Positions 31,357 through 42,514 are shown, counted from the stretch's first letter. The stretch is 64,000 bases of DNA from Adiantum capillus-veneris (GCA_014529385.2 CM043959.1:8521526-8585525), one strand, 5' to 3'. Translations and numbers: made by a program. Notes: a model not told the origin generated them from the letters alone.

Positions 31357-32703
31357 TGCTTTTTTTCTGATTATAGTTCATTTGTTGAGGGATGAAAGCT
31401 ATAAAGAGTTTTTATAGATGCAAATTTACACACAGACACAACCTTATGACCATGTTTTTTGAGTAATTTATATGGGGCAGAATTGGACAAGTAGCTCAAG
31501 TGCAAGCTGAGTGGGTACATGGTTTTAAAGCCAAACTAAGACACATTGAGGGTACATCTAGTTATCAACATAAGTGGTTCCTTAGTACATTTCTAGTCAC
31601 TATGGTAAATGCTCTTTGACTAGTTTTACTCAGTTAGATCATGTGAGACTAAGTTTTATATGTAAGATAGGGGTATTGTAATTTTCTGCATTGATTGTCG
31701 TATAAGCGTATAACGGGGGGTCATATTCCCTAGTATAAGTCATATATAGGGGTTTTATCAAATTTGTCTGCTAGCAAGTGGTGTCCCTTTTTATAAATAG
31801 AGTGAATGCCCTGGGAGAGAGAGTCTTCTTTACTTCACACATGAGCTTGTGTGAGTGTGTGTGTGATAATTCCTTGCCAAAATCAGTCCGCCTCTCTCTC
31901 TTGGTCGGCCCCTCTTGCTTTTTACTAATGCTGGCATCCCATTGGACCTTGTAAAGCTTAGCCAACGATAATTAAGAATCATAAGTGATAGCCTTGTGAC
32001 ATATGTCCCCCTTTTGTGAGAGCTTTAGGTAATTAAAGAATGCAAATAAACTCTGGACCCCTTAGTCTTCTGGCCAATAAGAATCAGGCAAGCCATTGGG
32101 TTGTTGAATGCTCATTGCACCTCTTGGGAGACTATCCAATGGTCTTCTAGAGAGATTAATTTCTATTGGTTTTTTGTGTGTCTTTAAATGAATTAAAATA
32201 GATTTATTCTAGCCTAATTCTCATTGGTCCACCTCTATGGCCATCCAATAGGATTTGAATGCACCTTGTGGGAAACTAGGCTAGGGAGTTGACATGTGTT
32301 CCATATTCCCTTTGTGTAAAGGGATATTGCTAGAGAGTGTGTGTGTGTGTGTGTGTGTGTGTTTCTCTCTCATCCCATGCTAAAAGAGCTCGCCCCCTCA
32401 AAGATAGGGATGTGGGAAGACTTTTGAGTCCTTCCACAAGCATCCAATTTACCTAGAGTTTGCCCATTGAACATAACCTTTGAATTTTGGAAGTCTTAAT
32501 GGGTTGTGAACCTTATGGTATTTGAAGCCCATTGTTGCACGTTGATCTTTTGCAGATGGCCCCCCCCTTTGGATCCCTACTATAACCGGTCTGCCAGCCT
32601 AGCCAATATTCGAGCTTTTTCTCCCTTGGTACTTCCCCATATTAAATAAATAGTTTAACACAAGAAAATCATTTAGGAGAATTAGATATTAGTTATTATG
32701 ACA
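31357..32703 (-). repeat. chromovirus 5' LTR (1347 bp)
   Basis: The minus strand begins TGTCATAATAAC at 32703 and ends in AAAGCA at 31357. It matches the truncated 3' LTR at 15096-15954 over its U3 part. A (GT)n run lies at 32338-32361 and a TATA box (minus TATTTATAAAAAGG, plus 31787-31800) lies where R should start. Confidence 0.82.
31787..31800 (-). promoter_or_regulatory. TATA box of the chromovirus 5' LTR
   Basis: The minus strand reads CTATTTATAAAAAGGG about 430 bp before the LTR end. The 3' LTR copy is truncated just before this point. Confidence 0.6.
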
Positions 32704-32968
32704 GTTTCCCAAGCCAAAACTTCCTCTTGTTCTCTTAAATAAAATTACCTTCTATTTATTGATTTGGGCATGTGCTTCTTCTTCTCCATAAGATTTACAT
32801 GCAATATCTTGTAGCCAATGCAAAGCTTTCTTGAGAATTTCGATGATGGGTTTTTCATGTAATCTCTTTTGGATTTTATTGTCAATGGTATCAAACTAAC
32901 CCTTCCTCATCAATTTGCAACTAAATCTTGATCACCATCTTCTTTATGAGTACTCCTTATATTTCCTT

Positions 32969-33053
<85 letters not shown>

Positions 33054-33490
33054 TATTCCCTCACATCCTAGTTCACGATTGTCAAAAACTAGGTGATGTA
33101 TACATTTACCAAATATTATGCATGGTATTTAGGTGTGTTATTGTTTTGTTGTTGGATTAACTTGTGTGTAGCAGAAAATAACATGAACATAGTGAGCATT
33201 TCATTAGAATAGCTTCCTAATGAGAATGACAAGAGTGCTTAGTGGAGAGAGCAACAAAAAGCATAACACCTAGTTAGATAGCATGAACAATACTTCAAAA
33301 GAGTGAGAAATTAAGGAATTGAAAACAATTGAGGACTGCATTTACATGGAGCCGGTCCCCCCTCCAAAAGGCTTTGTATTATGGTTTCTCCCATCAAGAG
33401 AGACATTTTACAATACAATTCTTTTTGTTCCTTCAAGGCCAGCTAGTGCAATGAAGATGGAAACTTCATGCACTAAGAAAAACACTTATC
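32704..33490. other. non-coding region with a CT microsatellite
   Basis: A (CT)n run spans 32973-33049 (77 bp). The rest holds no recognisable domain. It lies between the chromovirus 5' LTR and the LTR-like block that ends at 34092. Confidence 0.6.
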
Positions 33491-34092
33491 AAACACAACA
33501 TCAATTCCCTCACCGTTTCATACCCAAGACCTCACACACGTTTGAAGATGGTGAGAGCTAGCGGGGTATGAGAGTAGATTTAGAGAAATAAGGAGTATTC
33601 TTACGAGAAAGATGTACATCTCCTCACATAATCACTCATATTAGCGGGGTATGAGAGTAGAATGAGAGGAAGAAGGAGTATTCTTATGAGAAAGATGTAC
33701 ATCTCATCACATAATCACTCATATTAGCATAGCTTAGCTTAGTAATTATCATGGTAGAGGAGATGAGCATGCATTGAATCTTGGATCTTGGTTGGATTTG
33801 CATCACAAAGCCAAGAGTTCTTGGTGTAGGCCTCCCTTCTCACAATCTTGGAGTAGGTGGTAAGCTTTCCATTAAAGCTTAACAGATGAGCGATTGGCTT
33901 TTGGTATTTTCAGTCACTTGAGTGTAGCTTGTGTTAGATGCAAGTTGTTAGTTGTTTTTCGAGAGATTGACAACCTCTTGTAGCCTCTATGCACTAGTCG
34001 AGTCAGCTTTGTCCCATGGTTTGACAAATTAATCGTGGTTCTTGCTAATACTGCAATAAGATAGGATGGTGAGGTTAGACATGCGTCCCACA
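33491..34092 (+). repeat. LTR 3' portion of a tRNA-Asp-primed Ty3 element
   Basis: It ends CCCACA at 34092, two bases before a tRNA-Asp-type primer site. The segment 33505-33880 is repeated, inverted, at 15955-16330. An 83-bp tandem duplication (GCGGGGTATGAGAGTAG at 33561 and 33644) is present only in this copy. The LTR's left boundary could not be fixed. Confidence 0.65.
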
Positions 34093-34094
34093 TT

Positions 34095-34112
34095 TGGCGC
34101 CATTGCCGGGGA
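34095..34112 (+). other. primer-binding site, tRNA-Asp type
   Basis: TGGCGCCATTGCCGGGGA matches the complement of the plant tRNA-Asp 3' end with one substitution. This primer is typical of Tat/Athila-type Ty3 elements. Confidence 0.8.
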
Positions 34113-34495
34113 ATGAAGAGCCCTAAATGAGGGAAAAACACGAGCGTCTTGTGGTTGTCCTTTAACTTCCTCTAGGTTCACCTAGAGTAAAACTTTCTTT
34201 TTAGAAACTGCATAGCTTAAGATTGTTGTCTGTATAGAGGTAGCTTGGAAGTAATCGTACTTGCTGAGTACCTTTAGGAATCTAGGATTGTAGATTTAGA
34301 TTAGGATTTGGAGAATGATTGGTAGACGAGAAAAGTCTTAAGATCAGGGCTCTGGAAAACAAAAAAAAATATAAGAAAATGAGTGTTTGTAGACACTTTT
34401 TACAACCCCATTGCATGAGAATCTAGGAGTAGGGTAAGTAGGATCCGAGGTGGATTTCAGAAAATTACTCTCTCTGAAAGAATCAAGTGTGAGTT
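34113..34495 (+). other. leader of the tRNA-Asp-primed element, left of the copia insertion
   Basis: No coding frame. It continues at 39696 after the copia element, whose TSD GAGTT lies at 34491-34495 and 39696-39700. Confidence 0.6.
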
Positions 34496-34722
34496 TGTTA
34501 CCATATACATGTGGTAGTGATATGTGTGAACACACTAGGACCGTTGGGGCATTTTTTCCCTCTTTAGGAGGTTTTTTCCCCCGAGCATTGTATATACGCC
34601 CATCACTCTATGGCTATCTATCTTTCCATTGCACACTAAGTAAAACACTCTCTATTGTGTGCCTTGAGCTTCCTTCATCTTCTCCAAGCTGTGTGTGTTT
34701 CTCTGCAACCCTAATTCCAACA
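34496..34722 (+). repeat. copia 5' LTR (227 bp)
   Basis: Begins TGTTACCATATACATG and ends CCTAATTCCAACA. Nine substitutions against 39469-39695. A TATATA motif lies near 34592. Confidence 0.95.
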
Positions 34723-34723
34723 A

Positions 34724-34736
34724 TTGGTATCAGAGC
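34724..34736 (+). other. copia primer-binding site
   Basis: TTGGTATCAGAGC, an exact tRNA-iMet complement, one base after the LTR end. Confidence 0.95.
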
Positions 34737-34744
34737 AGGTCACG

Positions 34745-34955
34745 TCCTCCCGGGCTTAGTCGCAACTGCTCCAGCACACGCCTGCTCACTTTATCCGATT
34801 TCAGTGAGCTTTGGCAAGCGGTCTGCTCAGATTTTTGATTTGGTCTTAGTCCTCCCGGGCTTAGTCGCCAACTGCTCCAGCACACGCCTGCTCACTTTCT
34901 CCGATTTCAGTGAGCTTTGGCAAGCGCTCTGCTCAAAAATTTGATTTGGGCTCAT
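34745..34955 (+). repeat. 105-bp tandem duplication in the copia leader
   Basis: Copies begin TCCTCCCGGGCTTAGTCGC at 34745 and 34850 and end near CTGCTCA(A/G). It precedes the gag start at 35148 by about 190 bp. Confidence 0.9.
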
Positions 34956-35147
34956 TTCGGCCTCCGTTTCCACTACAGGCAGTATTGCACATGCTATTTC
35001 GTCATTTTGTGCAGAATTTTTGTCAGTGTTGTTTTCTGCATAACAGGTGCCTTATAGTCTTCTACGGTTTGTGCTATATAGCACAGGTTGTTCCCGCTCC
35101 GTTTCTCCTAATTTTGGGCAGTTTTCACATCAGGTGCAGCATTTACC

Positions 35148-35910
35148 ATGGCTGACAACAACAACACAGATGTGTTCAAGATGTTTGCTGCTGAGGACAG
35201 GTTGGATGGGGACAAATACCCTATGTGGGCTTATATGATGCAACATGTTCTTGTGTCAAAGGGTGTCTGGAACATTGTGCAGGGCATTGATGTACGTCCG
35301 GGTTCTGAGGATGTAGGCGATGTTGAGGATGTTGCAGGTCTTGCTGCAAGGATTGTCGCTGTTAGAGTTGTTTTGCCTATGGCATAACAAGTTCGTTGGG
35401 ATGTTAAGGATGCGCAGGCTCATGGCATTGATTGCGTTGTCTATGAAGTGCACCATTGTTCCTCACATCCGTTCAGCAAAATCTGCAAAACAGGCTTGGG
35501 ATATTCTAGCAGGTATTTATGCAAGCCGCAATGAGGCTAAAATTGCTTTGCTGCGTAAAGAGCTGGAGTCAAAGATTATGCATGAGGAAGATGATATGGA
35601 AACTTTCCTTGCTAGTGTCAAGGATATCAATGAGCAACTTATTTCTGCAGGTGAAGTCATTTCAGATAGTTCCCTTCTGCAGATTGTTCGTGATGCCTTA
35701 CCAGATTCCTACCAGACTTTTGCTAGTACTTGGAGATTGATGACCCAAGGAAATCCTGAAGTTGTCAAGTTTGATGCATTATGCACATTGTTGTTGCAAG
35801 AGTCACTTTCTAGAAAAAACAATACTAGGTAGCGTGTAGTTGAACAAGCTTTTATTGCTTCTCAAAGAAAGGGTGGTAACAGTAATGTAGCCACTTCTTA
35901 TGGTTCTGCT
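35148..35910 (+). pseudogene. copia gag
   Basis: ATG at 35148 (MADNNNTDVFKMFAAEDRLD, then GDKYPMWAYMM), the UBN2-type start that recognises the capsid fold. A frame change near 35390 leads to SMKCTIVPHIRSAKSAKQAW, DILAGIYASRNEAKI and FLASVKDINEQLISAGEV. A TAG at 35830 interrupts the frame before the zinc knuckle; sequence continues in phase after it. Gag would form the virus-like particle. Confidence 0.9.
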
Positions 35911-36915
35911 GTGAGTGGCAGAAATTCTGTTCCTACTGCTTTTGCTGGCAGCACTTCATCTGGCAATTCTGGTGATAATGGAAAAAAAAAGATGTGTTGC
36001 CATTATTGTAAAGCCAATGATCACTTGATCAAGTCGTGTCCTAAGTTGAAGGCCAAAGAGGCTAAGAAGAAAGAGGGTGGTTCCACTACAAATGCTGGTT
36101 CCACTACAAATGCATCCATTGTTGAGTCTTCTGTGAAAGGAGACTGTGTTGCTGATGTTGATGCAGAATGGGCTTTTAGCGCAGAGTGCACTTACAATCT
36201 TACTGTCCATGATGCCTGCTTGTCAGTTGCTGCAGATTCACATGTGTGGTATTTCGACAGTGGTGCTACAAAGCACATTACCTCACATCGTGAATTTTTT
36301 ACCTCTCTCGAGTCTGTCCCTCATGGGAATTCAGTCACTTGTGCCAACAACGCCTCTTATCCAGTTCAGGGAGTTGGAAAGACTGTGCTCACTGCTGGTA
36401 ATGGCAGTTCCTTCACACTTGTTGATGCACTTTATGTACCTGGGATCAAGAAGAATCTCTTGTCTGTATGCGCACTTGCTAGACTTGGAATTGTAGTCAA
36501 ATTTGTGAATGACAAATGTACAGTTCATGATCTCAGTTTTGGCGATGAAATTGTTGTATCTGGGCTTTTGTGCCATGGGCTGTATAAGATCACTTTGTAT
36601 GACAAGTGTGGACAAAATTTTGCAAATGGTGCTGCAGATTCAAGGGCTATTTCACATGCAAAACTTTGGCATGCACGTTTTGGTCATCTGAATTTTGCCA
36701 GTTTGTTGCGTTTACAGAAATCTGATATGGTTGCTTCTTTGCCACCTCTTGAAGCACCTGTTAAACATGTTTGTGAAGGCTGTATTTTGGGTAAGATGCA
36801 GCGTTCTAAATTTCCAAAGGATGGTTCAGTTCGAGCCACATGCATGTTGCAGCTTGTGCATAGTGAAGTCTGTGGGCCCATGCAAACTCCGCCTGTACTT
36901 CATGACTTTCATTGA
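35911..36915 (+). pseudogene. copia zinc knuckle, protease and pre-integrase
   Basis: Residues ~30-45 are a CCHC knuckle (CHYCKANDHLIKSC, spacing CX2CX4HX4C). The protease active site is WYFDSGATKHIT near residue 116, followed by ALYVPGIKKNLLSV. The GAG-pre-integrase motif ends the segment (KLWHARFGHLNFASLLRL, then CEGCILGKM). The frame stops at 36915 after a small deletion near 36885; integrase continues one frame over. Confidence 0.92.
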
Positions 36916-37555
36916 TGATTACTCCAGGCATGCATGGGTATTTCCACTTAAAGAGAAGTCTGAAGGTTTTATGTGCTTCAAACAATTTCTGGCTATGGCT
37001 AAAAATGTCTCGAAATGTACTATGGGCACCCTCCATTCCGATCGAGGGGGGAAGTATATGTCTCATGAATTCAATGCATTTGTGGCTAGTCGTGGGATAA
37101 AACACCAATGTACAGTGCCTTATACACCTCAGCAAAATGGTGTTGCTGAGAGGAAAAACAGGTCACTGACGGAAATGGCACGATGTATGGTCAAGAGTCA
37201 AGCTTTGCCGCATTCTTTTTGGCTTGAGGCCATCATGTGTGCCACTTATGTACTTAATAGGTGTCCTACGAAAGCTTTGCAGTCTATTACTCCATATGAA
37301 GCATGGCATGATAGAAAGCCTTCTATTGAGCACATGTGTGTTTTTGGCTGTTTGGCATATGCTTTGGTGCCACAAGTGCAGCGTAGAAAATTGGATGATA
37401 AGGCTGTCAAATGTATTTTTGTTGTTACAGTGTTGAAATCAAAGGTTACAGGTTGTATCATCCGCAAACAAAACGTATTCTGGTTTCTCGGGATGAAGTG
37501 TTTGTGGAAGATTCTGTTCAGCCCTTGCTGTCATGTACTAGAGACATTAATGTAA
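36880..37555 (+). pseudogene. copia integrase
   Basis: The frame carries FIDDYSRHAWVFPLKEKSE (first Asp), GTLHSDRGGKYMSHEF (second Asp), YTPQQNGVAERKNRSL (Glu), then LNRCPTKALQSITPYEAW and MCVFGCLAYALVP. All three catalytic residues are present. It joins the protease frame through a frameshift near 36885 and leaves for the next frame near 37420. Integrase inserts the cDNA. Confidence 0.92.
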
Positions 37556-38586
37556 GTTCACAGGAAATTTATGACACTTTGTTGGCTCTTTTCAGTGGTG
37601 GAAATACGAATGTAAGTTCCAATGAGGAAAATGTACAACCTATTGGGGTTTCTGAAAATGTTATAAATCAGCCTATTACTGATGCAGATGTACATGATGT
37701 ACTTGATGAGGAAAGGGCTAAAAATAAGCAGGCTAGAGGTATGCCAAAATGGCTGGTGCACACTTTGCGTGACAGTAAATTCGATGCACCTTTGTCTAGT
37801 CGTACTCGTTTAGGCTTTCACCATGCATCTTATGCATCAGATTGTTATTCTTTGGCTGTGTCTAGCTTACATGATGTTGAGGAGCCTCTGTCTTTTGATG
37901 AAGCATAGAATTCAGATAATTGGATGGCTGCCATGCAATCAGAATATGATGCACTCATAGAAAATGACACATGGACTTTATGTGATTTGCCTCCTAGCAA
38001 AAAGGCCATTGGTACAAAGTGGGTTTACAAGTTGAAACGCGAGCCAGATGGTGATATTGATCACCATAAGGCTCAACTTGTTGCAAAGGGTTATGCACAG
38101 CAAAAAGGCATAGATTATGAAGAGACTTTTGCTCACACTTGTCGTATGAATACTGTGCGTTTTCTATGTGCATTGGTAGCTCATTTTGGTTGGGATGTAC
38201 ATCAATCAGACATTGTTACTGCTTTCTTGAATGGTGACATATTTGAGGAAGTTTATGTAACGCAGCCTTGCGGTTTTTTCATAAAAGGACAAGAGGACAA
38301 AGTGTGCAGATGTAAGAAGGCTTTGTATGGGTTGAAGCAATCTCCTCGTGCTTGGTATGAGAAAGTTGACACTCATTTTGTTAAACGAGGCTTTCGTAAT
38401 AGTCCAACAGAAAGCACATTGTATGTAAAGCATGAGGATGATGTACTTCTAATTGTGGTTCTTTATGTTGATGGTTTGCTCATCACTGGACCAAATGAGA
38501 GACATATTGCTGAATTTAAGGCTGATTTGAATGCTTCTTTCAAGATGAAAGATATGGGACTGTTGCATCATTACTTGGGTATATAG
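37411..38586 (+). pseudogene. copia reverse transcriptase with altered active site
   Basis: A linker (KGYRLYHPQTKRILVSRDEV) leads to a TAG at 37906 and then RT in the same phase: KAIGTKWVYKLKREPDGDI, DVHQSDIVTAFLNGD, KALYGLKQSPRAWYEKV. The catalytic box reads LYVDGLLITGP, where the family has YVDD; the second aspartate is replaced by glycine. RT would be inactive. The frame ends with YLGI then TAG, where the consensus continues with Gln, consistent with a C-to-T change. Confidence 0.92.
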
Positions 38587-39468
38587 TTTATACAATGTGA
38601 TGGTGGTATTGCCTTGTGTCAGAAAAGTTACATAGAGACATTGCTATGTAAGTTTGGACTTGAGGATTGCAAACCTATTTGCCACTCCCATCGAAACAGG
38701 TTTGAAGTTCAGTCTACATGATGCTAGAAATCCTGTTGATGTCACTCTTTACCAAATTGTTGTTGGGGCTGCCTCATTTCTGTATGCAACACGAGGCTAG
38801 ATATTCAGTTTGCAGTCTCACAGGTCAGCAGATTTATGCATAGCCCAGGGTCTAAGCATTGGTAGGCTGTCAAGAGGATTTTTCGCTACCTTAGTGGCAC
38901 TTTACATCTTGGCTAGTTTTATCCCAAGGGGGATCATTGCCGCCATACTTACATGCTTTTTCGGACTCAGATTGGGCTGGTTTTTTTGACACGCGAGTAT
39001 CCACAAGTGGTTTTTGTTTCATGCTTGGTAGTTCATGTATATCATGGTTGAGCAAGAAGCAACCTACTGTGGCCACTTGAGTTGTGAGACTGAGTAGAGG
39101 GCAGTCTTCACAGCTACGGTTGAGTGTGTATGGCTCAGACGCCTTATGGCTGATTTGGGTGTTGGACAGGACACTGCCAACACTATCTACAATGAAAATC
39201 AGAGCGCATTGGCAATTGCGAGGAACCCAGTTTTTCATGCTCGCACAAAGCACATTGAGGTGCATTACCACTATGTCAAGGAGAGGCTCTCAGCAAGAGA
39301 GATCAGCCTGGCTTATGTGCCAACATAGGACAACCTTGCAGATCTTTTCCGCAAAGCTTTGGGCTTAGTCCCCTTTGTGGACTAATCATGTCCTCAGGGC
39401 ATGGCACTTCCCTTTACTCATGTGCCAATGTGCCAGCTCTCGTTCACCGCATCACTCCAGGGGGGATT
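38587..39468 (+). pseudogene. copia RNase H and polypurine tract
   Basis: Frames are broken, but the order is clear: a VSRFMHSPG-type stretch near 38825, then VGQDTANTIYNENQSALAIA, FHARTKHIEVHYHYVKERL and a DNLADLFRKALG end near 39340. The purine run CCAGGGGGGATT directly precedes the 3' LTR (39456-39468). Confidence 0.82.
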
Positions 39469-39695
39469 TGTTACCATATACATGTGGTAGTGATGTGTGT
39501 GAACACACTAGGACCGCCGGGGCATTTTTTCCCTCTTTAGGAGGTTTTTCCCCCCGAGCATTGTATATACGCCCATCAATCTAGGGCTATCTATCTTTCC
39601 ATTGCACACAAAGTAACACACTCTCTATTGTGTGCCTTGAGCTTCCTTCGTCTTCTCCAAGCTGTGTGTGTTTCTCTGCAACCCTAATTCCAACA
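39469..39695 (+). repeat. copia 3' LTR (227 bp)
   Basis: Same length as the 5' LTR with nine differences. It is followed by the TSD GAGTT at 39696-39700. Confidence 0.95.
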
Positions 39696-40598
39696 GAGTT
39701 GTTATTGGAAGTTCCAGAATTTTAGGTCTATGACTAGAAATAGCTCGAAAAGAATCGAATCCTTTCAATCCGACTAGAGAGTAAGCCTAAGAGTTGTATG
39801 AACTAGTTGGTAAGCTCAAAGACACTTCGAGGTAAAAATTTCAAGAGTTGGTCAAAACTCAGATTATTTACTTTTTCTTGATATTTTAGGCCAAATTAAG
39901 TTTTGACTTGATTCATAGGCTTAAAATACATCATATAAAGACTGTCTTTGATAAAATTGCAAAAAAGTGCTCATTTTAACACTAGAATGATAACAAGACA
40001 CTTTTATGTACTGCTAAGTGACCATTTTGCTTGAATTATTTGAAGAGTATGAAAATGAATTTCTAGGTGCTATATATCCACAAAGTTTCCTTCTGAGCTG
40101 AAAAAAACTTAGCATTTTTTTTTGAGTATCGATCTCACCATTAACCTTACTCTTGCACAATATTTTTGAACCTAAACTGTGTGAAAAAACGGGTCCTGTT
40201 TTTTGTTTTTTTTCAATTTTTGGCAACTATACCACTCTAAACTTCATGTTTGTAAGGTTTAGATGGCTAGAGGTTAGGCCTTCATAGTTCTCAACATGTT
40301 TTGATGCTTGTAAGGAGAGCTAAGTGTTAAAATTGAAAGTTATGACCAATTTACAAGAATTGCATAATCCTATTTTTTTGCCAAAATTAGCACTTTTATG
40401 ATTTTTTTGGTGGCTTTCATGATATCCGAATTCAATTTTGATTGTGAAAGTGTAATGTATAACATAAAGCTAATCTTCCTTGAGTTTTGGGGGACCTAAT
40501 ATGCTATATAGCATAGTATATGATGATGGTTGAGTTTTTGGATTGTTGAAGAATACGATACATTTTAGAGTAGCAAGTATAACTTTCTCAATATTGCT

Positions 40599-40651
40599 AG
40601 TTTGTAGTCTATGATTAGATAGTAACCATATCTAATCATAGACTACAAACT
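40599..40651. repeat. 23-bp perfect inverted repeat, 7-bp loop
   Basis: AGTTTGTAGTCTATGATTAG (plus ATA) at 40599-40621 is exactly complementary to 40629-40651. The loop is GTAACCA. Confidence 0.95.
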
Positions 40652-41234
40652 TGGCTAGATATTGAGTAGTTTCTATGGGTTTCTAGAGGTCATAATGCTA
40701 AACCCAATTTTTTCATGTTTGTTGTATTTAGCACTTTATCATTGCCCCCAAGGTTCCAGTTGTAAGACATCCATTATCCTTTTGACATGCTCCATGGCTC
40801 CTTTTGAATCCAAAGGCCCAAAGGTCCGCAGAATGGAAAAAATGCAACTTTTTTGTACCTATTTTTTTGCCCAAAAAACAATTAGTGAGGTAAAATCAAC
40901 AATATGTTTTGGTCACCAACCCATTGAAGTTAACGGGGCATTTTATCTCATGTCCTACAAAAATCCCCACTCTTATTTATATGCAATCAACCATAAGAAA
41001 TTGTTGTTTTGGGCAAAATGCACTGGTCCATCAACTTTGGAGGCTTGTAGTGACCAAGGGATGAGAAAAATTAGAAGTTTCTCATTTTTTCCATATGTAG
41101 TAGTTATTGAACTATAAGCTCATGAAAGGATTTTTCAAAATGAGTGGATCTACTATGGTTTTGGAATTTTTTCCCAAAACCCTGAAAGGACACTTTTATG
41201 TCCTATTAGGTTACCATTCTAGTGTTAAGCCTAA

Positions 41235-42106
41235 TGTTAATAATCACGATTATTAACTTTCTGCTCTAAATTGTCCAAGGTTCATACCATTGATTCATTG
41301 CATGTGTTCAAACAACTTTTCTAAAGGACCAAGAGATTTGGATCACTAAACTGACAAAAAAATGGGTAAAAACTAATGTTTGTAGTGACTTTTTGAATCT
41401 TGAGTATAAATTGCTGAAAATTTATCCAAACTTGTTGAAATTTGATTCATAGGTTTAAGTTGATTTGAGAAACATGTGTACATGCTCAGTTCACCAAAAA
41501 TTTACAAATATTTATCAGAAGTAAATAATCGTGATTATTTACATCTGTCCTATTTTTCAACTTTTTTTACCAAGTCAGCATACCACTAGTTTCACCATGT
41601 TGTAATAAGCCCATAAACAAAACTTGATAAGATTTGAACCACCAGAGTGAAATTTGTTACTAAAATTGCAAAGTTAGTCTACGAACATTTGACCAAAAAT
41701 TGTCCAAACTTGATGAAACTTGACTAGTGACCTTAACTTAAGGTGCTTAACAGATCTATGTCAAAATTGGGACAAAAACTTGCAAAAATATAGCTGGAGT
41801 AAATAATAGCGATTATTTATATCTGCTTAAAAAATTGATGATTTTGCAAAGTTGAGTAGACCACAAGGTCAAGCACATCAAGTAGACCTCACAAATCCAT
41901 TTTGGTGAAATTTGGATCCCAAAAGTGAGACTTAAGCCAGATTCTTGAAATCAGAGTCTGCGGATATATACCAAACAGTTGATAAACTTGATCAGATTTT
42001 ATCCAGACTTGTTGACACTTGTCCAAGGACTAACAAGTTGTATACTTGCCAAACCAATCAAAAAAGTGTAAAAATTTGACAAAAGTAAATAATCGTGATA
42101 ATTAAG
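41235..42106. repeat. four palindromes at ~283-bp spacing
   Basis: Copies start near 41235 (GTTAATAATCACGATTATTA), 41521 (GTAAATAATCGTGATTATTT), 41799 (GTAAATAATAGCGATTATTT) and 42085 (GTAAATAATCGTGATAATTA). Intervals are 286, 278 and 286 bp. A half-site GATTATTTACTTT occurs at 39862. The sequence between palindromes is only weakly conserved. Confidence 0.85.
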
Positions 42107-42514
42107 TTCTGCTATCCAGAGACATCAATTTTGACTTTTGAACTTATACAGTGATAGATCAACATAATATAAATCCACAGGGAAATTTTGGGGTTCAATA
42201 AGATCAAAATTGATACATGTACACTCAGTTTACAAGTTGCAGATTAGACCTTTGAGTTTTTGCTAAAGTCGAATTTGAAAGTCATATTTTGACTCTCATA
42301 GCTCGATTTGAAGTGATACATAGAGACTAATCACGAGAATAGCAAGAACTCTACTGTCTTTATAGAAGAATAGCTAACTTGATCAAATTTGTACAGGAAT
42401 CAGGTTGCAAACGAGGAATCAGTGGCTTGACAGAAAGTTGCAATTGAATCAGGTGAAAATTGACGACAAGTCAATCCAAAGGTGAGTACTCTATACAGGG
42501 CTTCATAAGTCTAT

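Larger units (their letters stand above)
25032..32703 (-). mobile_element. chromovirus (Ty3), 5' portion, broken by CACTA and an inversion
   Basis: Minus-strand order from the right: 5' LTR (31357-32703), primer site, gag with a nested LTR element, protease, RT, RNase H, integrase 5' half ending at the CACTA terminus. The 3' remainder (integrase end, chromodomain, partial 3' LTR) is at 13907-15954 on the plus strand. Stops and frameshifts run throughout. The CHD-type integrase tail on the displaced part places it among plant chromoviruses. Confidence 0.85.
34491..39700 (+). mobile_element. Ty1/copia retrotransposon, full length, recently decayed
   Basis: 34496-39695, flanked by the TSD GAGTT. 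It has two 227-bp LTRs differing at nine positions (about 96% identical), a perfect tRNA-iMet primer site and a polypurine tract. The domain order gag, protease, integrase, RT, RNase H is the copia order. The coding region has frameshifts near 35390, 36885 and 37420, stops at 35830, 37906 and 38584, and an altered RT active site, so it is inactive. It is nested in the leader of the tRNA-Asp-primed element. Confidence 0.95.
39696..42510 (+). other. long leader-like region with periodic palindromes
   Basis: About 2.8 kb without a long reading frame, continuing the leader interrupted at 34495. It contains a 23-bp perfect inverted repeat (40599-40651) and four copies of a GTAAATAATCGTGATTATTT-type palindrome at ~283-bp spacing (41235-42106). 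A long leader between primer site and gag is known in Tat-clade elements. Confidence 0.55.

Noticed and set aside
40599-40651. microRNA precursor
   Set aside because: Perfectly paired 23-bp stem with a 7-bp loop lacks the longer imperfect stem expected of a plant MIR hairpin; only small-RNA data could support it.
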